A DNA stretch of 64,000 bases, from the NCBI GenBank assembly GCA_002722295.1, contig PBLF01000004.1, positions 22,965 through 86,964 of the forward strand, in the 5' to 3' direction. Below, one piece after another: positions 28,386-36,695 of the stretch. The position numbers were made by a program, and so were the translations under genes. This DNA is from Stappia sp. GTDB taxonomy: Bacteria > Pseudomonadota > Alphaproteobacteria > Rhizobiales > Stappiaceae. How positions within the stretch are numbered: the stretch's first letter is position 1; the number at the start of each line of letters is the position of its first letter. A model generated the notes under the pieces. It ran no database searches, had not been told where the DNA came from, and worked only from the letters and a program-made list of their open reading frames with translations.

Positions 28386-28414
28386 TTGCCCTTTCGACCG
28401 GCTTCGGCTATGAG
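28386..28414 (+). promoter_or_regulatory. Candidate sigma-70 promoter for rplY
   Basis: TTGCCC (28386-28391) and TATGAG (28409-28414) are spaced by 17 bases, 127 bases before the rplY start codon. It is the best housekeeping-type promoter I could see in the region; support is sequence only. Confidence 0.35.
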
Positions 28415-28540
28415 ACGCGCGCGCACCTGCACCCCTGGAGGCGGCGCACCCGGATCGTCCCGCTGTTCGAAACGACGCCCGAAACGGCGTGATCGGGAGC
28501 GGAGCGGTCCTTTGTTTCATGAAACTCAAGGAGAATTGCC

Positions 28541-29161
28541 ATGGCTGAAGGCTATGTGCTGAAGGCTTCGGCGCGTGATCGGGTTGGCAAGGGGGCCGCT
28601 CGGGCACTGCGTCGCGAAGGCCTCGTTCCCGCCGTGATCTACGGCGACAAGAAGCCCGCCCTTCCGATCGCGATCCCGATGAAGGAGTCGACGCTGGCGC
28701 TGCATCGCGGCGGCTTCATGACCCATCTGGGCAAGATCGACATCGACGGCACCACCCACACGGTGATCGCGAAGGACTACCAGCTCGACCCGGTTCGTGA
28801 CGACCTGATCCACGTCGACTTCCTGCGCGTCGCCAAGGGCTCCGAGCTCACCGTCGACGTTCCGGTCCACTTCATCAACGAAGAGAAGTGCCCGGGCATC
28901 AAGCAGGGTGGCGTGCTCAACGTCGTGCGTCACACGGTCGAGATGACCGTCCCGGCGGATTCGATCCCCGAGGCCCTCATCGTGGATCTCTCCACCGTGA
29001 AAGCCGGCGACTCGATCCATATTTCGGCCATCGACGTTCCGGCCGGCTGCACGCCGACCATCACCGACCGTGACTTCACCGTCGCCACCATCGCCGCCCC
29101 GGGCGGCGGCGCCGGCGAGGACGAAGAAGAGACGGCGGACGAGGAAGAGTCCGAGGACTAA
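28541..29161 (+). CDS. rplY: 50S ribosomal protein L25/general stress protein Ctc
   Basis: A 206-residue long-form L25 (CTC/TL5) that binds 5S rRNA. N-terminal L25 domain (about residues 1-95, [19 protein letters not shown]), C-terminal beta domain with [15 protein letters not shown], and an acidic tail rich in Glu and Asp. AAGGAGAATTGCC before the ATG is an ideal ribosome site. pth follows 81 bases later behind a strong hairpin, an arrangement conserved in many bacteria. Confidence 0.96.
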   Translation: MAEGYVLKASARDRVGKGAARALRREGLVPAVIYGDKKPALPIAIPMKESTLALHRGGFMTHLGKIDIDGTTHTVIAKDYQLDPVRDDLIHVDFLRVAKGSELTVDVPVHFINEEKCPGIKQGGVLNVVRHTVEMTVPADSIPEALIVDLSTVKAGDSIHISAIDVPAGCTPTITDRDFTVATIAAPGGGAGEDEEETADEEESED

Positions 29162-29172
29162 GGTCCACGGCC

Positions 29173-29203
29173 CGCCCGGCCGGTCGCTACGACCGGCCGG
29201 GCG
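29173..29203. repeat. Strong hairpin between rplY and pth
   Basis: Arms of 14 bases (29173-29186 and 29190-29203, all pairing) with a three-base loop. There is no T run after it on the + strand, so it is not a standard terminator. It may attenuate read-through or stabilise the rplY end of the mRNA. Confidence 0.6.
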
Positions 29204-29242
29204 ACCTGCCCCTCCAGCTTCCAGCGTGACGGAGATTTCGCG

Positions 29243-30004
29243 ATGCGGCTCATTGTCGGCCTCGGCAATCCGGGAGCCCGATACGCTCGCAACCGGCACA
29301 ACATCGGCTTTCTGGCCGTGGACGAGATCCATCGTGCCCATCCCGGTTTCGGACCCTGGCGCAACCGCTTCCAGGCCGAGGTGAGCGAGGGCACGCTGGG
29401 CGGCGAGAAGGTGCTTCTCGTCAAGCCCCAGACCTTCATGAACGAATCCGGCCGCTCCGTCGGCGAGGCGCTGCGCTTCTACAAGGGCGAGCCGGCCGAC
29501 GTTCTCGTCATCTACGACGAACTGGACCTGCCGCCCGCGCGCTTCCGCATGAAGGCCGGTGGCGGACACGGCGGACACAACGGCCTGCGGTCGATCACCG
29601 CCCATATCGGCGACGCCTATCGCCGCCTGCGCCTCGGCATCGGCCACCCCGGCGACAAGTCGCGCGTGACGGGACACGTGCTCGGCGATTTCGCCAAGGT
29701 GGATGACGAGTGGCTGGAGCCGCTGCTTTCCGGCATCGCGGACCATGCCGCCCTGCTGGCCGCCGGACAGGACAACCAGTTCGCCAACAAGCTGACGCTC
29801 CAGCTCCAGCCGGAGAAGGCACAGCGCCCCGACAAGCCGAAGAAGCCCGCCGGCACGCCGGGGCCCGCACGGCCCGCGGCTGGTGCGAAGGGCCAGAGCC
29901 ATATCCGCCAGGCGCGTCCGCAGCAGGCACCCCGGATGCCATCCAAGGGGCCGATGGCCGACATGCTCAGGAAGCTCCTGGGCAACGACGACGGCAAGGC
30001 CTGA
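29243..30004 (+). CDS. pth: Peptidyl-tRNA hydrolase
   Basis: Releases peptides from stalled peptidyl-tRNAs. The catalytic His is in RNRHNIGF, with [10 protein letters not shown] and [11 protein letters not shown] intact. At 253 residues it is longer than the usual 190-200: a basic, proline/alanine-rich, probably disordered tail of about 60 residues follows the enzyme domain, a form seen in Hyphomicrobiales. GGAG ten bases upstream supports the ATG. Confidence 0.96.
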   Translation: MRLIVGLGNPGARYARNRHNIGFLAVDEIHRAHPGFGPWRNRFQAEVSEGTLGGEKVLLVKPQTFMNESGRSVGEALRFYKGEPADVLVIYDELDLPPARFRMKAGGGHGGHNGLRSITAHIGDAYRRLRLGIGHPGDKSRVTGHVLGDFAKVDDEWLEPLLSGIADHAALLAAGQDNQFANKLTLQLQPEKAQRPDKPKKPAGTPGPARPAAGAKGQSHIRQARPQQAPRMPSKGPMADMLRKLLGNDDGKA

Positions 30005-30118
30005 AGCCCGCCTTCAGCCCCTTGTATCACCGCCGCCTTCCGGCGCGATGCTTGACCTTCGCGCGCCCCTCGGGCAAGAAGCGGCAACCTTCTCGACCAG
30101 CACGAAAGCAGCGTTTCC

Positions 30119-31219
30119 ATGGGTTTCCAGTGCGGCATCGTCGGTCTGCCCAATGTCGGCAAGTCCACGCTCTTCAACGCGCTCACGCGCACGGCTGCCG
30201 CTCAGGCGGCCAACTATCCCTTCTGCACCATCGAGCCGAACACCGGTGAGGTCGCGGTTCCCGATCCGCGCATGAAGAAGGTGGCGGAAATCGCCAAGTC
30301 AGCCAACATCCTGCCGACGCGACTGACGTTCGTCGACATCGCCGGCCTGGTGCGCGGCGCCTCGAAGGGCGAGGGCCTTGGCAACCAGTTCCTCGCCAAC
30401 ATCCGCGAGGTCGACGCGATCGCCCACGTCCTGCGCTGCTTCGAGGACGACGACATCACCCATGTCGACGGCCGCATCGACCCCATCGCCGACGCGCAGA
30501 CGGTCGAGACCGAACTGATGATCGCCGACATGGAGAGCCTGGAGCGCCGCCTCGCCCCGCTGAAGAAGAAGGCAACGGTGGGCGACAAGGAGGCCAAGGC
30601 CGCGGTTCCGGTCATGGAAGGGGCGCTGGAGCTGCTGCGCGACGGCAAGCCCGCCCGCCTGCTCGAGACCTCGACGCCGGAGGAAAAGAAGATCCTCGAT
30701 GGCCTCAACCTTCTGACGACGAAGCCGATTCTCTATGTCTGCAACGTGGAGGAAGGTTCCGCCGGCACGGGCAACGCCCAGTCCGAACGCGTTCGCGAGA
30801 TGGCGGAAGCGGAAGGGGCCGCCTGCGTCGTGATCTCGGCCGCGATCGAGTCCGAGATCGCGCAGCTCGAGGACGCCGAACAGGCCGAGTATCTTGAGTC
30901 CATGGGGCTCGAGGAGCCCGGCCTCGACCGGCTGATCCGGGCCGGCTACGACCTTCTGGGCCTCATCACCTATTTCACGGCCGGTCCGAAGGAGACCCGC
31001 GCCTGGACGATCCGCCAGGGCACCAAGGCCCCGCAGGCGGCCGGCGTGATCCACTCGGACTTCGAGCGCGGCTTCATTCGCGCCCAGACGATCGCCTATG
31101 ACGACTACGTCGGGCTCGGCGGAGAAAGCGGCGCCAAGGAAGCGGGCAAGGCCCGCGACGAAGGCAAGGAGTATGTCGTCAAGGACGGCGACGTGCTGCT
31201 GTTCAAGTTCAACACCTGA
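30119..31219 (+). CDS. ychF: Redox-regulated ATPase/GTPase YchF (Obg family)
   Basis: A 366-residue TRAFAC-class P-loop ATPase associated with ribosomes and stress tolerance. G1 is GLPNVGKST, G3 VDIAGLVRGA, a coiled-coil insertion follows (residues about 130-190), then the TGS domain from LLGLITYFTAGP to the C-terminus. Usual length for the family. Behind it sit two hairpins, the second with terminator features. Third gene after rplY and pth. Confidence 0.97.
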   Translation: MGFQCGIVGLPNVGKSTLFNALTRTAAAQAANYPFCTIEPNTGEVAVPDPRMKKVAEIAKSANILPTRLTFVDIAGLVRGASKGEGLGNQFLANIREVDAIAHVLRCFEDDDITHVDGRIDPIADAQTVETELMIADMESLERRLAPLKKKATVGDKEAKAAVPVMEGALELLRDGKPARLLETSTPEEKKILDGLNLLTTKPILYVCNVEEGSAGTGNAQSERVREMAEAEGAACVVISAAIESEIAQLEDAEQAEYLESMGLEEPGLDRLIRAGYDLLGLITYFTAGPKETRAWTIRQGTKAPQAAGVIHSDFERGFIRAQTIAYDDYVGLGGESGAKEAGKARDEGKEYVVKDGDVLLFKFNT

Positions 31220-31235
31220 CAATCCGGCGCAAGCT

Positions 31236-31263
31236 CGCGCAATTTTTTGCGAAGAATTGCGCG
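31236..31263. repeat. Inverted repeat just after ychF
   Basis: Nine-base perfect arms CGCGCAATT (31236-31244) and AATTGCGCG (31255-31263) with a ten-base spacer. No T run follows. It may act with the terminator 27 bases downstream. Confidence 0.45.
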
Positions 31264-31289
31264 AAAATCGAGTCGGATTGCCCGAGCAC

Positions 31290-31328
31290 GACGGCGGCCC
31301 TTCAAAGGAGAGGCCGCCGTCTTCGTTT
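31290..31328 (+). terminator. Rho-independent terminator downstream of ychF
   Basis: Ten-base perfect arms (31290-31299, 31312-31321), a twelve-base loop and a following TTCGTTTT. It separates the rplY-pth-ychF unit from the secreted hydrolase gene. Confidence 0.75.
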
Positions 31329-31506
31329 TCGAACACCACGACCGCGACCGGCGGAAATCCCCGCCCCGCGCTCCGCCTCGTCCGGCGGGAACAAGGTTTC
31401 GTTTTCCCTCTTCCTTTGCCCGGCCTTAACACGGAGCCGATAGGACTCGGCCCTGCGAGCGGCGCGCGACCCGCGCCCGCACCGAAGTCAACGAGGCCGA
31501 CCCCAC

Positions 31507-32592
31507 ATGACCCGCAAAAAGCTCGTCGCCGCCCTTGCCGCCCTGATGATGACCGGAGGCAGCCTGCTGCCCTCCGTCGCCTCCGCCTGCACGCGTGCCG
31601 TCTATGTCGGCAAGGACGGGACCGTCATCACGGGCCGCAACATGGACTGGGTCGAGGACATGCAGACGGACCTGTGGGTCTTCCCGCGCGGGATGGAGCG
31701 TTCGGGCAACGCCGGCCCGAACTCACCGACCTGGACCGCGAAATACGGCAGCGTCATCGCCTCGGGCTACAACATCGCCTCCGCAGACGGCATGAACGAG
31801 AAGGGGCTGGTGACCAACCTGCTCTATCTGGCCGAGGCCGACTACGGCAACGACAGCGACGAGCCGCCGATGACCGTGGGAACCTGGGCCCAGTACGTGC
31901 TCGACAACTTCGCGACAGTGGCGGAGACCGTCGAGGCGATGGAGACCATGCCGCTGCACATCGTCGCGCCGAAGCTGCCCAACGGTTCGGCGGCGACCCT
32001 GCATCTGTCGGTGTCCGACCCCAGCGGCGACTCCGCCATCTTCGAGTACCTCAACGGCGAACTCGTGGTCCATCACGGCAAGGACTACACGGTCATGACC
32101 AACTCGCCGACCTACGACAAGCAGCTCGCGCTGACCGCCTATTGGGACAATATCGGCGGCAACGCCTTCCTGCCGGGCACCGTGACGGCGGCCGACCGCT
32201 TCGTGCGCACCAGCTTCCTGCTCGGCGCCATGAAAAAGGAAACCGACAAGAACATCATCGCCGCGGTCCCGGACCAGAGCTACGCCAACCAGGCCGTCGG
32301 CCAGACCCTGTCGCTGATGCGCGGCGTGAGCGTGCCGCTCGGCATCTCGACGCCGGACAAGCCGAACATCGCCTCCACGCTGTGGCGCACGGCGGCCGAT
32401 CAGACCAATCTGGTCTACTACTTCGATTCCGCCACCACGCCGAACACCTTCTGGGTCGATTTCTCGGATCTCGATTTCTCCGAGGGCGCGAGCCCGAAGA
32501 AGCTGCCGATCGCCGGTGGCAAGTACTACGCGGGCAACGCGGCCGGCCATTTCGTCGAGGCCAAGCCGTTCGAGTTCATGTCGGTGAAGTAA
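31507..32592 (+). CDS. Secreted linear amide C-N hydrolase, choloylglycine hydrolase family
   Basis: N-terminal-nucleophile hydrolase of 361 residues. A signal peptide ends at ASA (residue 27), leaving Cys28 as the new N-terminus in the pattern CTRAVY followed by GRNMDW, exactly as needed for a self-processed Ntn enzyme; cleavage by signal peptidase would itself expose the nucleophile. Family members hydrolyse bile salts, penicillin V or acyl-homoserine lactones. The periplasmic location makes lactone or antibiotic degradation plausible; substrate unknown. Preceded by the ychF terminator, so independently transcribed. Confidence 0.85.
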   Translation: MTRKKLVAALAALMMTGGSLLPSVASACTRAVYVGKDGTVITGRNMDWVEDMQTDLWVFPRGMERSGNAGPNSPTWTAKYGSVIASGYNIASADGMNEKGLVTNLLYLAEADYGNDSDEPPMTVGTWAQYVLDNFATVAETVEAMETMPLHIVAPKLPNGSAATLHLSVSDPSGDSAIFEYLNGELVVHHGKDYTVMTNSPTYDKQLALTAYWDNIGGNAFLPGTVTAADRFVRTSFLLGAMKKETDKNIIAAVPDQSYANQAVGQTLSLMRGVSVPLGISTPDKPNIASTLWRTAADQTNLVYYFDSATTPNTFWVDFSDLDFSEGASPKKLPIAGGKYYAGNAAGHFVEAKPFEFMSVK

Positions 32593-32678
32593 CCGCGAGG
32601 CCCCGACGAGGGGTCACCCGATCGAGCGAACGGGCGCCTTTCGCGCCCGTTCGCGCCCCGGCTTCGCGACAAGGCCGC

Positions 32679-32708
32679 TCGACAGTCATGCGGCTCGCGT
32701 CGTATAGA
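32679..32708 (+). promoter_or_regulatory. Promoter placing the transcript start at the MaoC start codon
   Basis: TCGACA (32679-32684) and TATAGA (32703-32708) are spaced by 18 bases. The ATG of the first MaoC gene starts nine bases after the -10 box, where transcription would begin, and no ribosome-binding sequence is present between. This predicts a leaderless mRNA. Confidence 0.5.
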
Positions 32709-32716
32709 CGCTTTTC

Positions 32717-33175
32717 ATGAGCACATTCCGTCATTTCGAGGATTTCACGGTCGGCGAGACCATCGATCTCGGGTCGACCACGGTGACCCGCGAGGAGGTT
32801 CTCTCCTTCGCGCGCGAGTTCGACCCGCAGCCCTTCCACCTCGACGACGAGGCGGGGCGCGCCTCCGTCCTCGGCGGGCTCGCCGCCTCCGGATGGCACA
32901 CCTGCTCGATGTTGATGCGCCTGCTGTGCGACAACCTGCTGCTCGCCTCGAGCTGCAACGGCTCTCCGGGCGTCGAGGAAGTGCGCTGGATGCGGCCGGT
33001 GTTTCCCGGTGACCGCCTGTCAGCCACGGCCGAGGTGCAGGCCGCGCGCCCGCTTCGCTCGCGCCCGGGCCTTGGAATGGTCACCCTGGTCGCCACCGTG
33101 CGGAACCAGGACGGCCTGCCGGTGATGACCTCGCGCAACGCCATCCTCTTCGCGAAGAAGGACATCGCGGCATGA
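32717..33175 (+). CDS. MaoC family dehydratase (first of pair)
   Basis: A 152-residue hot-dog-fold hydratase/dehydratase. The catalytic motif is FDPQPFHLDDEAGR, with Asp and His in the usual hydratase 2 positions, followed by GGLAASGWHT. Substrate probably an enoyl-CoA or enoyl thioester. No Shine-Dalgarno precedes the ATG, and a -10 box ends eight bases before it, so translation may be leaderless. It overlaps the second MaoC gene by four bases (ATGA). Confidence 0.88.
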   Translation: MSTFRHFEDFTVGETIDLGSTTVTREEVLSFAREFDPQPFHLDDEAGRASVLGGLAASGWHTCSMLMRLLCDNLLLASSCNGSPGVEEVRWMRPVFPGDRLSATAEVQAARPLRSRPGLGMVTLVATVRNQDGLPVMTSRNAILFAKKDIAA

Positions 33176-33672
33176 TCTACCTGGAAGACCTGGAGATCGG
33201 AAGTCGGCGCGAGCTCGGCTCCCACACCTTCACCGCCGAGGAAATCGTCCGCTTCGCCCGCGCCTTCGACCCGCAGCCGTTTCACCTCAGCGAGGAAGGC
33301 GCGGCGGCGACCCATTTCGGTCGCCTGTGCGCCTCGGGCTGGCACACGGCCTCCGTCTGGATGAAGCTGGTGGTCGCCTCCCAGGAGCGCGAGCTGGCCA
33401 AGACCGGCCGCCGCGTGCAGGCAGGCCCCTCGCCCGGGTTCACGGACCTGAAGTGGATCCGCCCCGTCTTTGCGGGCGACACCATCTCCTACAGGTCGAC
33501 CCTGCTGGAAAAGAAGCCGCTCAGGACCCGCCCGGGCTGGGGCATGGCGACCAATCTGAACGAGGGCGTGAACCAGGACGGAGAGCTGGTGTTCTCCTTC
33601 GTCGGCAAGGTGCTGATCGCGACCCGCCCGCAGACGGACGACGCCGCGACCGGAGCCTCCGAGCCGGCCTAG
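33172..33672 (+). CDS. MaoC family dehydratase (second of pair)
   Basis: A 166-residue homologue of the preceding protein, with FDPQPFHLSEEGA and CASGWHTASVWMK. The two are alike in order of motifs and probably form a heterodimer, as known for some paired MaoC hydratases, though each could act alone. Start overlaps the first gene's stop by four bases, so the proteins are made together. No acyl-CoA metabolism genes are adjacent. Confidence 0.88.
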   Translation: MIYLEDLEIGSRRELGSHTFTAEEIVRFARAFDPQPFHLSEEGAAATHFGRLCASGWHTASVWMKLVVASQERELAKTGRRVQAGPSPGFTDLKWIRPVFAGDTISYRSTLLEKKPLRTRPGWGMATNLNEGVNQDGELVFSFVGKVLIATRPQTDDAATGASEPA

Positions 33673-33718
33673 GGAGGCGGCCCCGTCTCGCTTGCGGGCG
33701 CCCCCCTGACGCGCGGAG

Positions 33719-34201
33719 TTACAGCGATCTGGCGAAGACAACCTCGTCGTGGATCGGGATGCCGTATTCGCCAAGCAGCGGGATCTCCGGACGAAGCCTG
33801 CGTTCCTCGTCGATGGCCCCGGTCACGATCTTCTCGATCCGGAAACCGCGCCGCTGGTAGAAGCGGAAGGCGTCGAGGTTGTCGTTGGACGTGCGCACCA
33901 TGAGCCGGCGGATGCCCTGTTCGAGCGCCGAGCCGATCACCGCGTTCAGAAGAAGCGTTCCGACCCCGCTCCAGCGGGTCAGCGAGTCGAGCGTCAGGAT
34001 CTCCCATTCGCGCTCGCGCTTGATGAGGGTCACCAGGCCCGCGGTCTCGCCCTCGGTATCCTCGGCGAGGAAGCCCGGCAGCAGCGAGCCGTCGATCAGT
34101 TCGCCTTCAATGAGGATTTCCGGACTCGTCCAGCGGCGGGTCAGAAGCTCGACCACGGCCGCGTGATCGGCCTCGCTCTTTTCGCGAATTGTCACGCCCA
34201 T
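33719..34201 (-). CDS. GNAT family N-acetyltransferase
   Basis: A 160-residue GNAT-fold protein. Core motif A is recognisable: REWEILTLDSLTRWSGVGTLLLNAVI, with the acetyl-CoA loop RWSGVGTLL, followed by MVRTSNDNLDAFRFYQRRGF, the usual motif B (NLDAFRFYQRRGF). Substrate unknown. Convergent with the MaoC pair and not obviously linked to bluB 125 bases upstream. Confidence 0.85.
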   Translation of the reverse strand: MGVTIREKSEADHAAVVELLTRRWTSPEILIEGELIDGSLLPGFLAEDTEGETAGLVTLIKREREWEILTLDSLTRWSGVGTLLLNAVIGSALEQGIRRLMVRTSNDNLDAFRFYQRRGFRIEKIVTGAIDEERRLRPEIPLLGEYGIPIHDEVVFARSL

Positions 34202-34326
34202 CTTGTGCTCCCTGTGCGTGCACGGCGCGGGACCGCTGCACGGCTCTCGTTGATGTCCTTGCCGGCCAAGGCCGGATGCGCCGCCGGCTCAGGCCGGCCG
34301 GCAATACGGGTCAGGGTCAAGCCCCG

Positions 34327-34965
34327 TCAGCGGTGCAGGATACGCGTCTCAAGCCCCTCGCGATCCTGCCAGCCCGCGCGTTCCAGTTCCGGGTCCAGAT
34401 GTTCCTCGAGCGGGCGCCCGAGGCAGAGATAGGCGACGAGCCGCCAGCCGTCCGGCACATCGAGCAGGCCGGTCACCTCGCGCGGATCGAGGATCGACAC
34501 CCAGCCGACACCGATTCCTTCGGCGCGCGCCGCAAGCCACAGTGTGTTTATGGCGCAGACGCAGGAATAGGCCAGCATCTCCGGCATGGTCCGCCGCCCG
34601 AGCCCGTGTCCCTGGCCCGTCACCTCGTCGCAGAAGACGGCAAGCTGCACGGGCGCGTCGTCGAGCCCGGCGAGCTTGAGACGCGCATAGGTGCCCGCCC
34701 TGTCGCCGGTGTAGTCCGAAAGCGCCTCCGCATTCGCCGTCAGGAATGACGCGCGAACGCCTGCACGGGCGTCGGTCCCCTCCACCAGCACGAACCGCCA
34801 GGGCTGGCTGTTGCCGACCGAGGGCGCCTGATGGGCAATGGCGAGCAATTTCTCGACAAGCCCGTCGGACAGCGGATCGGGACGGAAGCGGCGCACGTCG
34901 CGCCGCCAGGCGACAAGCTCGGCGAACCGGTCGCGAAACGTCGCATCGAAGGTGCCGGCGGGCAT
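34327..34965 (-). CDS. bluB: 5,6-dimethylbenzimidazole synthase
   Basis: Flavin-destroying nitroreductase-fold enzyme of 212 residues that converts reduced FMN with O2 into the lower ligand of vitamin B12. Typical BluB segments: WRRDVRRFRPDPL, AHQAPSVGNSQPWRFV and AEGIGVGWVSILDPREV. The ATG at 34965 matches the family N-terminus; a TTG at 35034 would overlap the apt stop but adds 23 unlike residues. No cobalamin riboswitch was seen. Being next to apt, a phosphoribosyltransferase, is curious. Confidence 0.92.
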   Translation of the reverse strand: MPAGTFDATFRDRFAELVAWRRDVRRFRPDPLSDGLVEKLLAIAHQAPSVGNSQPWRFVLVEGTDARAGVRASFLTANAEALSDYTGDRAGTYARLKLAGLDDAPVQLAVFCDEVTGQGHGLGRRTMPEMLAYSCVCAINTLWLAARAEGIGVGWVSILDPREVTGLLDVPDGWRLVAYLCLGRPLEEHLDPELERAGWQDREGLETRILHR

Positions 34966-35030
34966 TTCGTCCCGCCGCTCGTCCGCCTGCGCCGTGTCCG
35001 CCCTGGCGCCGGTCGGGCCCTCCCGCCCGC

Positions 35031-35579
35031 TCAATGGCCCGGGTAGGCGACCAGCGTGCGCACCGGCACGCCGAGCGCCTCGATCCGCTTGCGTCCGCCG
35101 AGGTCCGGCAGGTCGACGATGAAACAGGCGGCAACGACCTCGGCTCCCATCTGCTGCAGCAGCTTCGTCGCGGCTTCCGCCGTGCCTCCGGTGGCGATCA
35201 GGTCGTCCACGAGAATGACCTTCTCGCCCGCCACGATCGCGTCCTTGTGCATCTCCATCTCGTCCAGCCCGTACTCCAGCGAGTAGGCGATGCGTACCGT
35301 CTCGTAGGGCAGCTTGCCCTTCTTGCGGATCGGCACGAAGCCGGCGGAAAGCTGATGCGCGACCGCACCGCCCAGAATGAACCCGCGCGCCTCGATGCCC
35401 GCGACCTTGTCGACCTTCGAGCCGGCCCAGGGCTGCACCAGCGCGTCCACCGCGCGGCGAAAGGCCCGGGCATCCCCCAGCAGCGTGGTGATGTCGCGAA
35501 ACAGGATCCCTTCCTTGGGATAGTCGGGGATGGTCCGGATCGCCGCGAGAAGGTCCTCGGCTACGCTGGTGTCGGTCAT
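35031..35579 (-). CDS. apt: Adenine phosphoribosyltransferase
   Basis: Salvages adenine with PRPP to AMP; 182 residues. N-terminal [18 protein letters not shown] and the PRPP-binding loop [17 protein letters not shown] (seen as [11 protein letters not shown]) are canonical. The ATG at 35579 has AGGACA upstream; the frame's earlier start at 35624 is not needed. Works downstream of mtnP (100 bases upstream on the same strand), which releases adenine from methylthioadenosine. Confidence 0.96.
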   Translation of the reverse strand: MTDTSVAEDLLAAIRTIPDYPKEGILFRDITTLLGDARAFRRAVDALVQPWAGSKVDKVAGIEARGFILGGAVAHQLSAGFVPIRKKGKLPYETVRIAYSLEYGLDEMEMHKDAIVAGEKVILVDDLIATGGTAEAATKLLQQMGAEVVAACFIVDLPDLGGRKRIEALGVPVRTLVAYPGH

Positions 35580-35678
35580 TCTTCGTGTCCTGCCCCTTTG
35601 CGTGCCGGAACGTGCGTCCGGCATCTTCGCCTATTTGTGCCCGTCTTCAAGATCGGGAGAAGTCGCAAGTGCCGCGTC

Positions 35679-36554
35679 TCAGCGCGAAAGCACCCGCCCC
35701 GCCACGGCATCGAGCTTCGCCAGAAGCTCGGGATCGCGCGCCTCGGGCGCGGTCATGAGCGCGTATTCCAGCGCCGTGTCCGAGCCCACCGGGCACGGCT
35801 GCGGCGTGCGCGGCAGTTCCCGCGCCAGCCGCGCCACCAGCCGGCGCGCATTGTCGGCATTGGCGTGCAGCACCTTGATGATCGACTGGATGTCCACCGA
35901 GCCGTGGTCGGGGTGCCAGCTGTCGTAGTCGGTGACCATGGCCACGGTCGCGTAACAGATCTCGGCCTCGCGGGCGAGCTTGGCCTCCGGCATGTTGGTC
36001 ATGCCGATCACGTCGCAGCCCCACTGCCGGTAGAGCTTGCTTTCCGCCAGCGACGAGAACTGCGGCCCCTCCATGGCGAGGTAGGTGCCGCCGCGATGAT
36101 AGGTGAGCCCTTCCGCGATCGCGGCCTCCGCGATGTGGTCCACGAGACGCGGCGACACCGGATCGGCCATGGACACATGCGCCACGCAGCCCTTGCCGAA
36201 GAAGCTCTTTTCGCGCGCGATGGTGCGGTCGATGAACTGGTCGACGAGCACGAAGTGTCCGGGCGCCATCTCCTCCTTCAGCGAGCCGACCGCCGAGACG
36301 GAGACCAGCGAGGTCACGCCGCAACGCTTCATGACGTCGATGTTGGCGCGGTAGTTGATGTCGGAGGGCGCGAAGCGATGGCCGCGCCCGTGACGCGGCA
36401 GAAAGACGACCCTGAGACCGTCGACGGTGCCGATGCGCACCTGGTCCGACGGCTCGCCCCAGGGCGTTTCGACGCTCTCCCAGCGTGCGTTCTCCAGATC
36501 GGGCAGGTCGTAGAGCCCCGATCCGCCGATGATGCCGAGCACAGCCTCGCTCAT
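35679..36554 (-). CDS. mtnP: S-methyl-5'-thioadenosine phosphorylase
   Basis: Phosphorolytic enzyme of methylthioadenosine salvage giving adenine and methylthioribose 1-phosphate; 291 residues. Family landmarks: LGIIGGSGLYDLPDL, PRHGRGHRFAPSDINYRANI, EGPQFSSLAES and GMTNMPEAKLAREAE. GAGGG before the ATG at 36554 decides the start. Adjacent to apt, which uses the adenine produced. The petABC terminator at 36640-36672 separates it from the upstream bc1 genes. Confidence 0.95.
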   Translation of the reverse strand: MSEAVLGIIGGSGLYDLPDLENARWESVETPWGEPSDQVRIGTVDGLRVVFLPRHGRGHRFAPSDINYRANIDVMKRCGVTSLVSVSAVGSLKEEMAPGHFVLVDQFIDRTIAREKSFFGKGCVAHVSMADPVSPRLVDHIAEAAIAEGLTYHRGGTYLAMEGPQFSSLAESKLYRQWGCDVIGMTNMPEAKLAREAEICYATVAMVTDYDSWHPDHGSVDIQSIIKVLHANADNARRLVARLARELPRTPQPCPVGSDTALEYALMTAPEARDPELLAKLDAVAGRVLSR

Positions 36555-36639
36555 GTTTCCCTCATCCTCGTCAGGTCCCGGATGCGCTGTCATGCCACAT
36601 TCGCCCGGGCAGGCCAATAAACCGGCCGGTCCCAAGAAA

Positions 36640-36672
36640 AAGGGGCCGCCGCGTCTGCCGCGGCGGCCCCTT
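36640..36672 (-). terminator. Rho-independent terminator of petABC
   Basis: Fourteen-base perfect arms (36640-36653, 36659-36672) with a five-base loop. On the minus strand it is followed by TTTTTCTT, 24 bases after the petC stop. Confidence 0.88.
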
Positions 36673-36695
36673 GATATGTCGAAACGTCGGATCGA

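Noticed and set aside
34327..35034. TTG at 35034 as the bluB start, overlapping the apt stop
   Set aside because: It adds 23 residues unlike other BluB N-termini; the ATG at 34965 starts where family similarity begins. Coupling to apt remains possible.
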